From CBIFWW01 sp966186435 (lineage in GTDB: Bacteria; Pseudomonadota; Gammaproteobacteria; Enterobacterales; Enterobacteriaceae): a stretch of DNA of 15,607 nt. Under the pieces are notes generated by a model that ran no database searches, was not told the DNA's origin, and saw only the letters and a list, made by a program, of their open reading frames with translations. This document shows, piece after piece, positions 1 through 5,972 of this stretch (the first letter of the stretch is position 1; each line of letters starts with the position of its first letter). The DNA lies in the NCBI GenBank assembly GCA_966186435.1, contig CBIFWW010000079.1, positions 1 through 15,607 on the forward strand, written 5' to 3'. Both the position numbers and the translations under genes were made by a program.

Positions 1-12
1 GTTGCTTTGATC

Positions 13-40
13 ACCCGGCGACGGGTTTTTTTTTTTTTTT
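13..40 (+). terminator. Rho-independent terminator with a 15-T run, of the gene upstream of the window
   Basis: A short perfect stem, ACCCG (13-17) and CGGGT (22-26), closes on a GCGA tetraloop of the stable GNRA type. It is followed by an uninterrupted run of 15 T (26-40). The stem is short, but the T-run is exceptional. In E. coli the gene before mscS is fbaA, so this is probably the fbaA terminator, though no fbaA coding sequence is visible. The T-run ends only 17 nt before the mscS start codon. Confidence 0.7.
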
Positions 41-57
41 ATTTTGTGGATGTGCGG

Positions 58-921
58 ATGGACGACATTAATGTGGTAGACAGTATTAATAACGCCGGGG
101 GCTGGTTTGTACGAAACCAGGCGCTGTTATTAAGCTACGCAGTAAACATTGTGGCCGCGGTGGTCATTCTGATTATTGGGATGGTGATTGCCCGGTTTAT
201 TTCCAACACCTTAAACCGCCTGCTGGTGGCCCGTCATATCGATAAAACGGTCGCGGACTTCCTCTCTGCGCTGGTGCGTTACGGGATCATCACCTTCACC
301 CTGATTGCGGCCCTGGGCCGGGTAGGGGTACAAACCGCTTCAGTTATCGCCGTGTTGGGTGCCGCCGGTTTGGCCTTGGGTCTGGCATTGCAAGGCTCCC
401 TGTCCAACCTAGCTGCGGGCGTACTGCTGGTGACCTTCCGTCCATTCCGTACCGGTGAGTATGTGGATCTGGGCGGCGTCGCTGGTACCGTGCTGAGTGT
501 GCAGATCTTCTCCACTACTCTGCGTACTGCTGATGGCAAAATCGTGGTGGTGCCTAACGGTAAAATCATCGCGGGTAACATTATTAACTTCTCTCGCGAA
601 CCGGTGCGCCGTAATGAATTTATCATTGGCGTAGGCTACGATGCCGATATTGATCAGGTGAAAGCGATCCTAACGAATATCATCAACTCTGATGACCGTA
701 TCCTTAAAGATCGCGAACAGACCGTACGCCTGAATGAACTGGGTGCGTCTTCCGTTAACTTTGTGGTGCGTTGCTGGAGCAACAGCGGAGACCTGCAAAA
801 CGTTTACTGGGACGTGTTGGAACGCGTTAAGAAAGAGCTAGACGCTAACAATATCAACATCCCTTATCCGCAAATGGAGCTGCACGTCAAACAGCAGATT
901 GCTAACGCCTCCGCGGAATAA
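58..921 (+). CDS. mscS: Small-conductance mechanosensitive channel MscS
   Basis: Inner-membrane homoheptameric channel that opens under membrane tension and releases solutes on hypo-osmotic shock. The 287-residue product matches E. coli MscS (286 aa) almost throughout. After a short periplasmic N-terminus come TM1 (about 28-57), TM2 (about 68-91) and the Gly/Ala-rich pore helix TM3 (about 93-128, containing GLALGLALQGSLSNLAAG). The cytoplasmic beta and alpha/beta vestibule follows (EYVDLGGVAGTVLSVQIFS, PNGKIIAGNIINFSREPVRR). The start was set at 58 because MDDINVVDSIN aligns with the E. coli start MEDLNVVDSIN. The frame is open back to position 7, but that extension would translate the T-run into Phe residues. 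The Shine-Dalgarno is weak (GTGGA, 46-50). The last ~15 residues differ from E. coli, which is common in this family. Confidence 0.97.
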   Translation: MDDINVVDSINNAGGWFVRNQALLLSYAVNIVAAVVILIIGMVIARFISNTLNRLLVARHIDKTVADFLSALVRYGIITFTLIAALGRVGVQTASVIAVLGAAGLALGLALQGSLSNLAAGVLLVTFRPFRTGEYVDLGGVAGTVLSVQIFSTTLRTADGKIVVVPNGKIIAGNIINFSREPVRRNEFIIGVGYDADIDQVKAILTNIINSDDRILKDREQTVRLNELGASSVNFVVRCWSNSGDLQNVYWDVLERVKKELDANNINIPYPQMELHVKQQIANASAE

Positions 922-927
922 GTCATT

Positions 928-955
928 ACTGGCCGGATACCCGGTCAGTTTTTTT
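928..955 (+). terminator. Terminator of mscS
   Basis: ACTGGCCGG (928-936) pairs with CCGGTCAGT (941-949), with one G-U wobble in nine pairs and a four-base loop. A T-run extends to 955. It starts 6 nt after the mscS stop and separates mscS from argO. Confidence 0.88.
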
Positions 956-961
956 ACCCTG

Positions 962-984
962 TAGCATTAGTTAAACTAATGCTA
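962..984 (+). promoter_or_regulatory. 23-bp perfect palindrome upstream of argO, likely ArgP operator
   Basis: Arms TAGCATTAGTT (962-972) and AACTAATGCTA (974-984) are exact reverse complements around a single A. The core TTAGTTAAACTAA contains the T-N11-A dyad expected of LysR-type regulators. In E. coli, ArgP activates argO from an upstream dyad, and argP lies a few genes away here. The palindrome is centred about 90 bp before the argO start, so activator binding upstream of the promoter is plausible. ArgP binding itself is inferred. Confidence 0.7.
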
Positions 985-1000
985 AATTAAAAATATCAAT

Positions 1001-1028
1001 TTTACCTAATGAGCCAACCCCATTAAAC
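1001..1028 (+). promoter_or_regulatory. Possible argO promoter
   Basis: TTTACC (1001-1006) and TTAAAC (1023-1028) are separated by 16 bp, downstream of the palindrome at 962-984. Both hexamers are weak, as expected for an activator-dependent promoter, and the predicted start would leave a leader of about 30 nt. An alternative -10 (CATAAT, 1044-1049) lies too close to the Shine-Dalgarno to be useful. Confidence 0.3.
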
Positions 1029-1063
1029 TCCTTCTCAATTACTCATAATTAAAGGGTTTCACC

Positions 1064-1699
1064 GTGTTTTCTTATTTCTTCCAAGGGCTTGCATTGGGGT
1101 CTGCCATGATTCTTCCCCTTGGGCCACAAAACGCTTTCGTAATGAATCAAGGGATCCGTCGCCAATATCATCTGATGATTGCCACTCTGTGTGCCTTAAG
1201 CGACCTGCTACTGATTTGCGCTGGGATATTTGGCGGCAGCGCCATCCTGATGCAATCCCCGTGGCTGTTAGCCCTGGTAACCTGGGGTGGTGTCGCCTTC
1301 CTGCTGTGGTACGGTTGGGGTGCGCTGCGCACTGCTTTTAGCCAAAGTATCGAGCTGGTTTCTGCGGAAGTAATGAAACAAGGGCGCTGGAAAATTATCG
1401 TCACTATGCTGGCGGTGACCTGGCTGAATCCCCATGTTTACCATGATACCTTCGTGGTGTTAGGCAGCCTCGGTGGTCAACTGGCTGATGAGCCAAAGCG
1501 CTGGTTTGCCCTCGGCACCGTGAGTGCCTCAATTCTGTGGTTCTATGGCCTGGCGCTGATGGCGGCCTGGCTGGCCCCTAGATTAAGTACCGCCCGTGCA
1601 CAACGTATTATTAATGGCGTGGTGGGTGTAGTGATGTGGTTTATCGCCTTCCAATTGGCCCGTGACGGGATAAACCATTTACAAACGTTGCTCGGTTAA
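1064..1699 (+). CDS. argO: Arginine exporter ArgO (LysE family)
   Basis: Inner-membrane exporter of arginine, and of the toxic analogue canavanine in E. coli. The 211 residues equal the E. coli length and the sequence is highly similar. The LysE-family signature near the N-terminus is intact (ALGSAMILPLGPQNAFVMNQG, starting at residue 10). Further hydrophobic segments lie at about 37-65, 68-90, 110-130, 147-171 and 183-205. The central ALSDLLLI and TWLNPHVYHD segments keep the conserved Asp and Asn-Pro. The start is GTG at 1064, as I recall for E. coli, with AAAGGG (1051-1056) 7 nt upstream. The gene has its own regulatory region between the mscS terminator and the GTG. Regulation by ArgP with arginine or lysine as effector is known for the family and is supported by the palindrome at 962-984. 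Confidence 0.97.
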   Translation: MFSYFFQGLALGSAMILPLGPQNAFVMNQGIRRQYHLMIATLCALSDLLLICAGIFGGSAILMQSPWLLALVTWGGVAFLLWYGWGALRTAFSQSIELVSAEVMKQGRWKIIVTMLAVTWLNPHVYHDTFVVLGSLGGQLADEPKRWFALGTVSASILWFYGLALMAAWLAPRLSTARAQRIINGVVGVVMWFIAFQLARDGINHLQTLLG

Positions 1700-1723
1700 T
1701 AGCCACAGTCTGATAGACAAAAT

Positions 1724-1751
1724 CCTGCCAACGGCTAATCTTGCTGGCAGG
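1724..1751 (+). other. Stem-loop between argO and yggE
   Basis: CCTGCCA (1724-1730) and TGGCAGG (1745-1751) form a perfect 7-bp stem with a 14-nt loop, 25 nt after the argO stop. No T-run follows, so it is at best a weak terminator or a 3'-end stabilising hairpin. Confidence 0.5.
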
Positions 1752-1808
1752 TGCTGCGTGTGATGCTGTACGCGCAGTGGAATATGGAACGACCATGGAG
1801 AAATTACA

Positions 1809-2531
1809 GTGAAGTTAAAGGTATTAGCATTGGCCGCAATGATGAGTTTTGGTGTGATGGGTGTACAGGCAGATGAACTGCCGAACGGGCCACACGTCGT
1901 GACTTCCGGCACTGCCAGCGTGGACGCCGTTCCTGATATTGCCACCCTCGCCATTGAAGTGAATGTTTCCGCCAAAGACGCGGCATCTGCCAAGAAACAG
2001 GCCGATGATCGGGTGGCCGAGTATCTCACCTTCCTCCAGAAAAACGGGGTGGAGAAAAAGGATATTGATTCTACCAACCTGCGTACTCAGCCAGAATATG
2101 ACTACCTTAAAGATGGCAAAACCCAGCTTAAAGGCTACCAGGCAGTGCGTAGCGTAACGGTTACTGTGCGCCAACTAGATAAACTGAACAGCCTGCTTGA
2201 TGGCTCTTTGAAGGCTGGGCTGAATGAAATCCGCTCCGTTACTCTGGGTGTTGCCCAGCCGGAAGCCTATAAAGACAAGGCCCGCAAAGCTGCCATAGAT
2301 GATGCGATTCACCAGGCGAAGATGCTGGCTGATGGCTTCCACACCACGCTGGGGCCGGTTTACAGCATTCGCTACCATGTATCGAATTATCAACCGGCAC
2401 CGATGGTGCGCATGATGAAGGCCGATGCCGCGGCATCCATGTCTGCCCAAGAGACTTACGAGCAGCCGACCATTCAGTTTACCGACCAAGTGGATGTGGT
2501 CTTTAACCTGGACGGTGCCAAGGCCCAGTAA
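1809..2531 (+). CDS. yggE: SIMPL-domain protein YggE, oxidative-stress defence
   Basis: Exported 240-residue protein of the SIMPL family (DUF541); E. coli YggE has 246. Residues 1-22 form a signal peptide with a basic start (MKLK), a hydrophobic core and an A-x-A-like end (VQA before DE). The mature part begins PHVVTSGTASVDAVPDIATLAIEV, the usual SIMPL opening strand. It is followed by helical stretches rich in Ala, Lys and Asp (about 55-78 and 160-180) and a C-terminal beta region (QFTDQVDVVFNLDG). In E. coli, YggE lowers intracellular oxidative damage, but its biochemical activity is not settled. The start is GTG at 1809, with GGAG (1797-1800) 8 nt upstream. It is followed by its own terminator and then by the accessory insert. 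Confidence 0.93.
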   Translation: MKLKVLALAAMMSFGVMGVQADELPNGPHVVTSGTASVDAVPDIATLAIEVNVSAKDAASAKKQADDRVAEYLTFLQKNGVEKKDIDSTNLRTQPEYDYLKDGKTQLKGYQAVRSVTVTVRQLDKLNSLLDGSLKAGLNEIRSVTLGVAQPEAYKDKARKAAIDDAIHQAKMLADGFHTTLGPVYSIRYHVSNYQPAPMVRMMKADAAASMSAQETYEQPTIQFTDQVDVVFNLDGAKAQ

Positions 2532-2543
2532 GCTACGATAACG

Positions 2544-2592
2544 AAAAAGTCCGCTGATTTTGGGGTGCAGTCCAATTTAGCGGGCTTTTTTT
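2544..2592 (+). terminator. Terminator of yggE with an IS-end-like sequence in its loop
   Basis: AGTCCGCTGA (2548-2557) pairs with TTAGCGGGCT (2577-2586), allowing G-U pairs. A run of A precedes the stem and seven T follow it. The 19-nt loop contains TTTTGGGGTGCAGTCCA, which resembles the right terminal repeat of IS3-family (IS150 group) elements. The terminator near 15239-15295 has the same arrangement. Confidence 0.85.
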
Positions 2593-2716
2593 ATTTTCAT
2601 CGCGTCTTGCCGGGGAATGCTGCTTTTATATTCATGAAGAAGTAGTTGTTATTCCAGTATTCATAAGCCGTGTGTTTTATCACCTTGATTGTAGTCCGCT
2701 TAGCTGAGCCACATGT

Positions 2717-2790
2717 TTATCGGCAGCAGCCTGTCAAGAGACTCACCCAGTCAGCCAGCATGGTGGTGTAGCGCTGGCGCTCCGGCAACA
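2717..2790 (-). pseudogene. Possible 3' relic of an unidentified gene
   Basis: Reading the minus strand towards the TAA at 2719-2717 gives LLPERQRYTTMLADWVSLL followed by TGCCR. The codons (GAG CGC CAG CGC TAC ACC ACC ATG CTG) look like native enterobacterial usage, unlike the AT-rich sequence around them. Upstream, the frame runs into the left direct repeat and soon hits a stop. It may be the tail of a gene truncated when the repeat arrived, or chance. I cannot name a family. Confidence 0.2.
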
Positions 2791-3005
2791 ATAGGGAGTA
2801 AATGCAGAATCAGGGATGAGTTGTATAAGAAGAGAGTGAGATGAAGTGTATGAAAAGGGTTTAACAGTAAAGCCTTCCCAAAAGCGAATAAATATTAGCA
2901 ATTATAGAGACGGCAGTTTGAGGGTTTAGAGTATGTTTTGGCGAATGTAAACCTAAATGTTTTTACTGCCGTTTTCTATTGATTCACACTAACCCGCGAT
3001 GAACC
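2783..3005 (+). repeat. Left copy of the 223-bp direct repeat
   Basis: Hand alignment with 4667-4889 gives about 16 substitutions and two compensating 2-bp gaps, roughly 93% identity. Both copies start CGGCAACAA and end GATGAACC. Inside, ACGGCAGT and ACTGCCGT flank about 50 nt as an 8-bp inverted repeat in both copies. No terminal inverted repeats or obvious coding frame are seen. The two copies bracket the deaminase-like gene. Confidence 0.93.
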
Positions 3006-3038
3006 ATAACTTTGCCCGTCAAATTCAGCTTAGATGCA

Positions 3039-3065
3039 CAGTAGCACGCCGCAGGCGTACTACTG
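3039..3065. other. 12-bp stem-loop downstream of the deaminase-like gene
   Basis: CAGTAGCACGCC (3039-3050) and GGCGTACTACTG (3054-3065) pair with one mismatch around the loop GCA. It lies about 130 bp beyond the stop of the minus-strand gene at 3192. There is no T-run on either strand, so a terminator role is uncertain. A palindromic repeat or processing site is equally possible. Confidence 0.6.
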
Positions 3066-3191
3066 TTCGAGTCGAAATAAATGATTAACCGTCACCACGT
3101 CCTTTCACTTACGTTATATCTAACCACATTAAGTCTAAGTGAATAAATGCACTGTGGCCTGTATACTACCAGACCAATGTCATCTCACTAC

Positions 3192-4031
3192 TTATTTACC
3201 GCTCGAATTCTTCGCGAGTTCTTGTTCATAAATATTTAAAAATTCAGCGAATTTTTCTGGCATTACGCCATTGCCTGCTTTGGTCCGCATATCATCAGCT
3301 GAAAGCACGCCAGCATTTAACTCCCGGACAGAGTTGTCACCGTCTGTAGTACTGAAGCGTAATTCGATGTCATAGATTTTATTCAGTGCGATTTTGAAAG
3401 CTCCCAGTACATTCTTACAGATATTGCATGGAGGTTTGTCGCCAAATAAGCGCACCGTTTTTTCCAAAAGATGAAGTTCGTTTCTGTTTTCCATATTGAC
3501 AAGTTTTTTACAATAATTTTTAAGAATATTTTGCTCTGCATGCTTTGGTTCCGATTCCAGGACCAGGTTTAGTTCTTCCGGAATCTTTGTTGCACACTGT
3601 TTATTTAATTTTGGTGTTTTTTTAGATAAACCAATTGGAACATCATTCATTTTATCAATGCTGGCATTGTGTTCTACAGCCAGATCAATGGCACTTAACG
3701 TGTGGGCATTGTCATTACATGAAATGAATAATTTTTTATCACCGTCATCAAATAATTGAACCGTCTGAACACCTCTGTTTCCTTTACAGCCTTTATTAAT
3801 TACATTTCTAAATATTGTGCCATATTCAATTAGCTCAGCGGAAGTTGAACGTGGTCGCGTTGTGATAAACTCAGATGTTGGCTCAGCATCATTGTCAAAA
3901 TTAGAAGCTGAGTCGTAATAGCTGTTTTTTTCAAATGAACCCTTTTTTTTACTTTTATTGTCCTGATTATTTTTTTCGCCATGCGCGAGGTCATTACCCC
4001 ATTTAGGCCCGGTGAATTTTACACGTTGCAT
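3192..4031 (-). CDS. Orphan protein with a deaminase-like HAE...PCxxC zinc motif; putative effector or toxin
   Basis: I do not recognise a named family. Of 279 residues, about 1-65 are polar, Lys/Asn/Ser-rich and probably disordered, with no signal peptide or membrane segment. The rest fits the layout of the cytidine-deaminase-like fold. It has a helix at about 64-80 and two strands at about 88-104 (VQTVQLFDDGDKKLFISC). A helix with H164-A-E166 and a strand (KTVRLFGD) follow. Then comes a helix opening with P201-C202-N-I-C205, and a strand near 222-228. H164, C202 and C205 would bind zinc and E166 would shuttle the proton. This signature is known from nucleic-acid deaminases and bacterial deaminase toxins; substrate and role here are inference. 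The gene is visibly AT-rich (13 G/C in 3601-3660) and lies alone between the 223-bp repeats with no adjacent immunity-gene candidate. ATG at 4031; GGAG is 12 nt upstream, rather far. Confidence 0.8.
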   Translation of the reverse strand: MQRVKFTGPKWGNDLAHGEKNNQDNKSKKKGSFEKNSYYDSASNFDNDAEPTSEFITTRPRSTSAELIEYGTIFRNVINKGCKGNRGVQTVQLFDDGDKKLFISCNDNAHTLSAIDLAVEHNASIDKMNDVPIGLSKKTPKLNKQCATKIPEELNLVLESEPKHAEQNILKNYCKKLVNMENRNELHLLEKTVRLFGDKPPCNICKNVLGAFKIALNKIYDIELRFSTTDGDNSVRELNAGVLSADDMRTKAGNGVMPEKFAEFLNIYEQELAKNSSGK

Positions 4032-4106
4032 GATAAATTGTTACTCCATTGAAGTTATTTAATAGGTTCAGGTGTAGTGGCCGACTCATATTGACCACTG
4101 CATTAG

Positions 4107-4123
4107 ACTGTATATAGTACAGT
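4107..4123. promoter_or_regulatory. Operator-like palindrome with ACTGTA half-sites
   Basis: ACTGTA-TATAG-TACAGT is a perfect inverted repeat about 75-90 bp upstream of the deaminase-like gene. It resembles a LexA box (CTGT-N8-ACAG), but its spacer between CTGT and ACAG is 7, not 8. The minus strand also contains TATATA, a possible -10 element, inside it, so a bound repressor could block transcription. A second site with the same half-site, ACAGTACTGT, is at 4154-4163. Confidence 0.4.
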
Positions 4124-4153
4124 TGCTACGATTCTTTGTACCAGTGAGGCCGC

Positions 4154-4163
4154 ACAGTACTGT
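4154..4163. promoter_or_regulatory. Second ACTGT palindrome
   Basis: ACAGTACTGT is a perfect 10-bp palindrome 30 bp from the end of the first site. It shares the ACTGT half-site, here in a back-to-back arrangement. A pair of related dyads upstream of one gene suggests a repressor, but the regulator is unknown. Confidence 0.3.
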
Positions 4164-4666
4164 AATAGCCCGTTATCTTCGACTACACCAGTATTCCTCT
4201 GCTTAATTTCAGTGGCGGGGGATAAATTTTACGGATTATCAGCCATCATGCTTTATATCCTCCCAGTTTATTTTTTCAAACTTACAACTGGCGTCATATT
4301 ATAATGATCGATATTAATGCATGCGGAAAATGATAATCTATTTCTTAGCTATTGCAATCAAAAAAACAGTGTAAGTTAATAGTTAAGGTTAAGACCTTAG
4401 CAATATTAACACCACAAGAATGGCTGCCTGTCTGTTATTTTTCTTTTTTTTCTGTTTTTGTATTCACCTTTGTACCAATAGTTATCTGTAATTAGTTGAA
4501 AATGCCTCGAATATTCACCTTATTACTATTTGTAACATCGTAAAACATATTTTTAAATATAGAGCAATTATTTAACAGCACTGTTTTTTTCGGGCAGATT
4601 TTTCCCACATCCAAGACAAATGTCGCCATATTGTAGCTTGCTCCCATTGCCTCTTGATAGCCGCAG

Positions 4667-4889
4667 CGGCAACAACAGGGAGTAAATGCAGAATCAGGGA
4701 TGCGTTGTATAAGAAGAGAGAGATGAAGTGTATGAAAAGGGTTTAACAGTAAAGCCTTCCCATATAAGCGAAGAAATATTAGCAATCATAGCGACGGCAG
4801 TTTGAAGGCTTAGGGTGTGTTTTGGCGAATGCAAACCTAAACGTTTTTACTGCCGTTTTCAATTGATTTACGCTAAACCGCGATGAACC
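4667..4889 (+). repeat. Right copy of the 223-bp direct repeat, abutting argP
   Basis: Same orientation and length as 2783-3005, about 93% identical. It ends at GATGAACC, 4 bp before the argP stop codon on the minus strand, so it occupies the argP 3' untranslated region. The internal pair ACGGCAGT and ACTGCCGT is intact and is followed by four T on the plus strand. In the argP direction no T-run follows, so it is not an evident argP terminator. Confidence 0.93.
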
Positions 4890-4893
4890 TTTT

Positions 4894-5787
4894 TTATGCC
4901 TGGCGTAATACTTTATGGCCGTATTCCACTAAGGCATCGGTGACCTTGCGCATCATCCGGCTCTCTGGCGCAAAGCGGTGCCAGTACAACATCCGACGCT
5001 GGTACAGGCCTGGTGTCAGGTCGATTAACTCGCCACTGGCCAGTTCTTTTTCGATTTGCAGATGGGGGATCATACAACAGGTGGTGCCCTGCAAAGCCAT
5101 CTGCACAAAGGCTTCTGAGGAGTTGATGATATGGCAGGGCACGCTGCCCGGCGCCAGCCCGAAGTGCTCCTGCACAAAGGCCTGGTGCATATCATCAAGG
5201 TGGTCAAAGGCCACCGCAGGGGCCTTAAGCAGGGAGGCGCGGGTGACGCCACCGGCAAAGTATTTTTCCGCAAAGGATTTTGAGGCAACAAACAGGTAAT
5301 CCAGCGCCCCCAGCTGATCCACTAGGCAACTAGGCAAAGGCTGAGGCTGAATACTCACCGCTCCTACAACCTCACCACGGCGCAGCCGATCCTGAGTGCG
5401 GGATTCATCTTCTACCTGCATATTCAGGCGGATAGGCGAGTCAGCAAGCACCGGTGCCAGGGCAGGCAACAGCCAGGTTGCCAGGCTGTCGGCGTTGACC
5501 GCCAGGGAGAGCAGCAGCGGGGTGGAGCCAGATTGCTCGTCGCTCAGCCACTCTTCTTCCAGCAGCTCAACCTGGCGCAGCAGCGCCAGCATTTTCTGGC
5601 CTTGTTCAGTAGGACGCGGCGGAACGGTGCGCACCAATAACGGCTGACCAAACATGTTTTCCAGCTGCTTGATACGCTGAGAAACTGCCGATTGGGTAAT
5701 GCATAGTTTTTGGGCGGCCCGCTCGAAGCCGCGTTCACGAATAACGGCATCCAATGCCTGAAGTGTTCTATAGTCCGGACGTTTCAT
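4894..5787 (-). CDS. argP: LysR-type regulator ArgP (IciA)
   Basis: Cytoplasmic LysR-family transcription factor that activates argO with arginine and responds to lysine. It also acts on other amino-acid and metabolic genes in E. coli. The 297 residues equal the E. coli length and are nearly collinear. The N-terminal winged helix-turn-helix covers about 4-62 (TLQALDAVIRERGFERAAQK, then CITQSAVSQRIKQLE). A linker helix follows to about 90, and then the two-lobed effector domain (LLLSLAVNADSLATWLLPAL, NSSEAFVQMALQGTTCCMIP). The start was set at 5787 because MKRPDYRTLQALDAV matches E. coli; the open frame continues 12 codons further without homology. GGAG lies 12 nt upstream. It is divergent from rpiA with 185 bp between them, and its 3' end abuts the right 223-bp repeat. 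Confidence 0.97.
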   Translation of the reverse strand: MKRPDYRTLQALDAVIRERGFERAAQKLCITQSAVSQRIKQLENMFGQPLLVRTVPPRPTEQGQKMLALLRQVELLEEEWLSDEQSGSTPLLLSLAVNADSLATWLLPALAPVLADSPIRLNMQVEDESRTQDRLRRGEVVGAVSIQPQPLPSCLVDQLGALDYLFVASKSFAEKYFAGGVTRASLLKAPAVAFDHLDDMHQAFVQEHFGLAPGSVPCHIINSSEAFVQMALQGTTCCMIPHLQIEKELASGELIDLTPGLYQRRMLYWHRFAPESRMMRKVTDALVEYGHKVLRQA

Positions 5788-5910
5788 TATTGTAGATAGC
5801 TCCTGTATTCCCTGTGCCAGCACTATGACATAAAAATGCGATCAGGCCAGATTAAATCCGTGCCAGATCCCGCTAATCGCAGCCAATAGCGAGAATAGCG
5901 CCTAATATCG

Positions 5911-5939
5911 GCCACATTTGAATAGCCTTGCACTATAAT
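5911..5939 (+). promoter_or_regulatory. Likely rpiA promoter
   Basis: A perfect -10 hexamer TATAAT (5934-5939) lies 17 bp after GCCACA (5911-5916), which keeps only the ACA half of the -35 consensus. The predicted start near 5946 would give a leader of about 27 nt before the rpiA ATG. Confidence 0.5.
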
Positions 5940-5972
5940 GCGCCACAGTTTTCACAGCACAGGCAATGAACC

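Larger units (their letters stand above)
2593..3191. other. Gene-free left part of the accessory insert
   Basis: No gene can be supported in these 599 bp. They hold a short coding-like relic on the minus strand (2717-2790), the left 223-bp repeat (2783-3005) and a strong stem-loop (3039-3065). The remainder, up to the stop codon of the gene at 3192, shows nothing I recognise. Confidence 0.6.
4032..4666. other. AT-rich gene-free stretch upstream of the deaminase-like gene
   Basis: No convincing gene is visible between the gene at 3192-4031 and the right repeat. The promoter of that minus-strand gene must lie here. The stretch holds two ACTGT-based palindromes (4107-4123 and 4154-4163) and an 8-bp inverted pair, GGTGTAGT (4071-4078) and ACTACACC (4182-4189). 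Long T-rich tracts occur around 4437-4457. A 97-codon minus-strand frame reaching into the right repeat was judged non-coding. Confidence 0.6.

Noticed and set aside
7..57. N-terminal extension of mscS upstream of the ATG at 58
   Set aside because: It would translate the terminator and T-run into a Phe stretch, and E. coli MscS starts at the position matching 58.
4107..4123. True LexA box
   Set aside because: The spacing between CTGT and ACAG is 7 rather than 8, so it was kept only as an operator-like palindrome.
4492..4785. 97-codon minus-strand frame reaching into the right 223-bp repeat
   Set aside because: The start is not ATG and the product has no recognisable domain. The equivalent frame in the left repeat is altered by 2-bp gaps, so there is no sign of coding constraint.
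4793..4857. argP terminator formed by the ACGGCAGT/ACTGCCGT pair in the right repeat
   Set aside because: No T-run follows on the minus strand and the loop is about 50 nt, so it lacks the form of an intrinsic terminator in the argP direction.
2593..4889. CRISPR array, tRNA gene or integrase in the accessory insert
   Set aside because: The only repeats are the two 223-bp copies, no tRNA-like sequence was found, and no integrase or recombinase frame exists.
4883..5299. Plus-strand open frame opposite argP
   Set aside because: It is antisense to the conserved C-terminal half of ArgP; its apparent length follows from argP codon bias.
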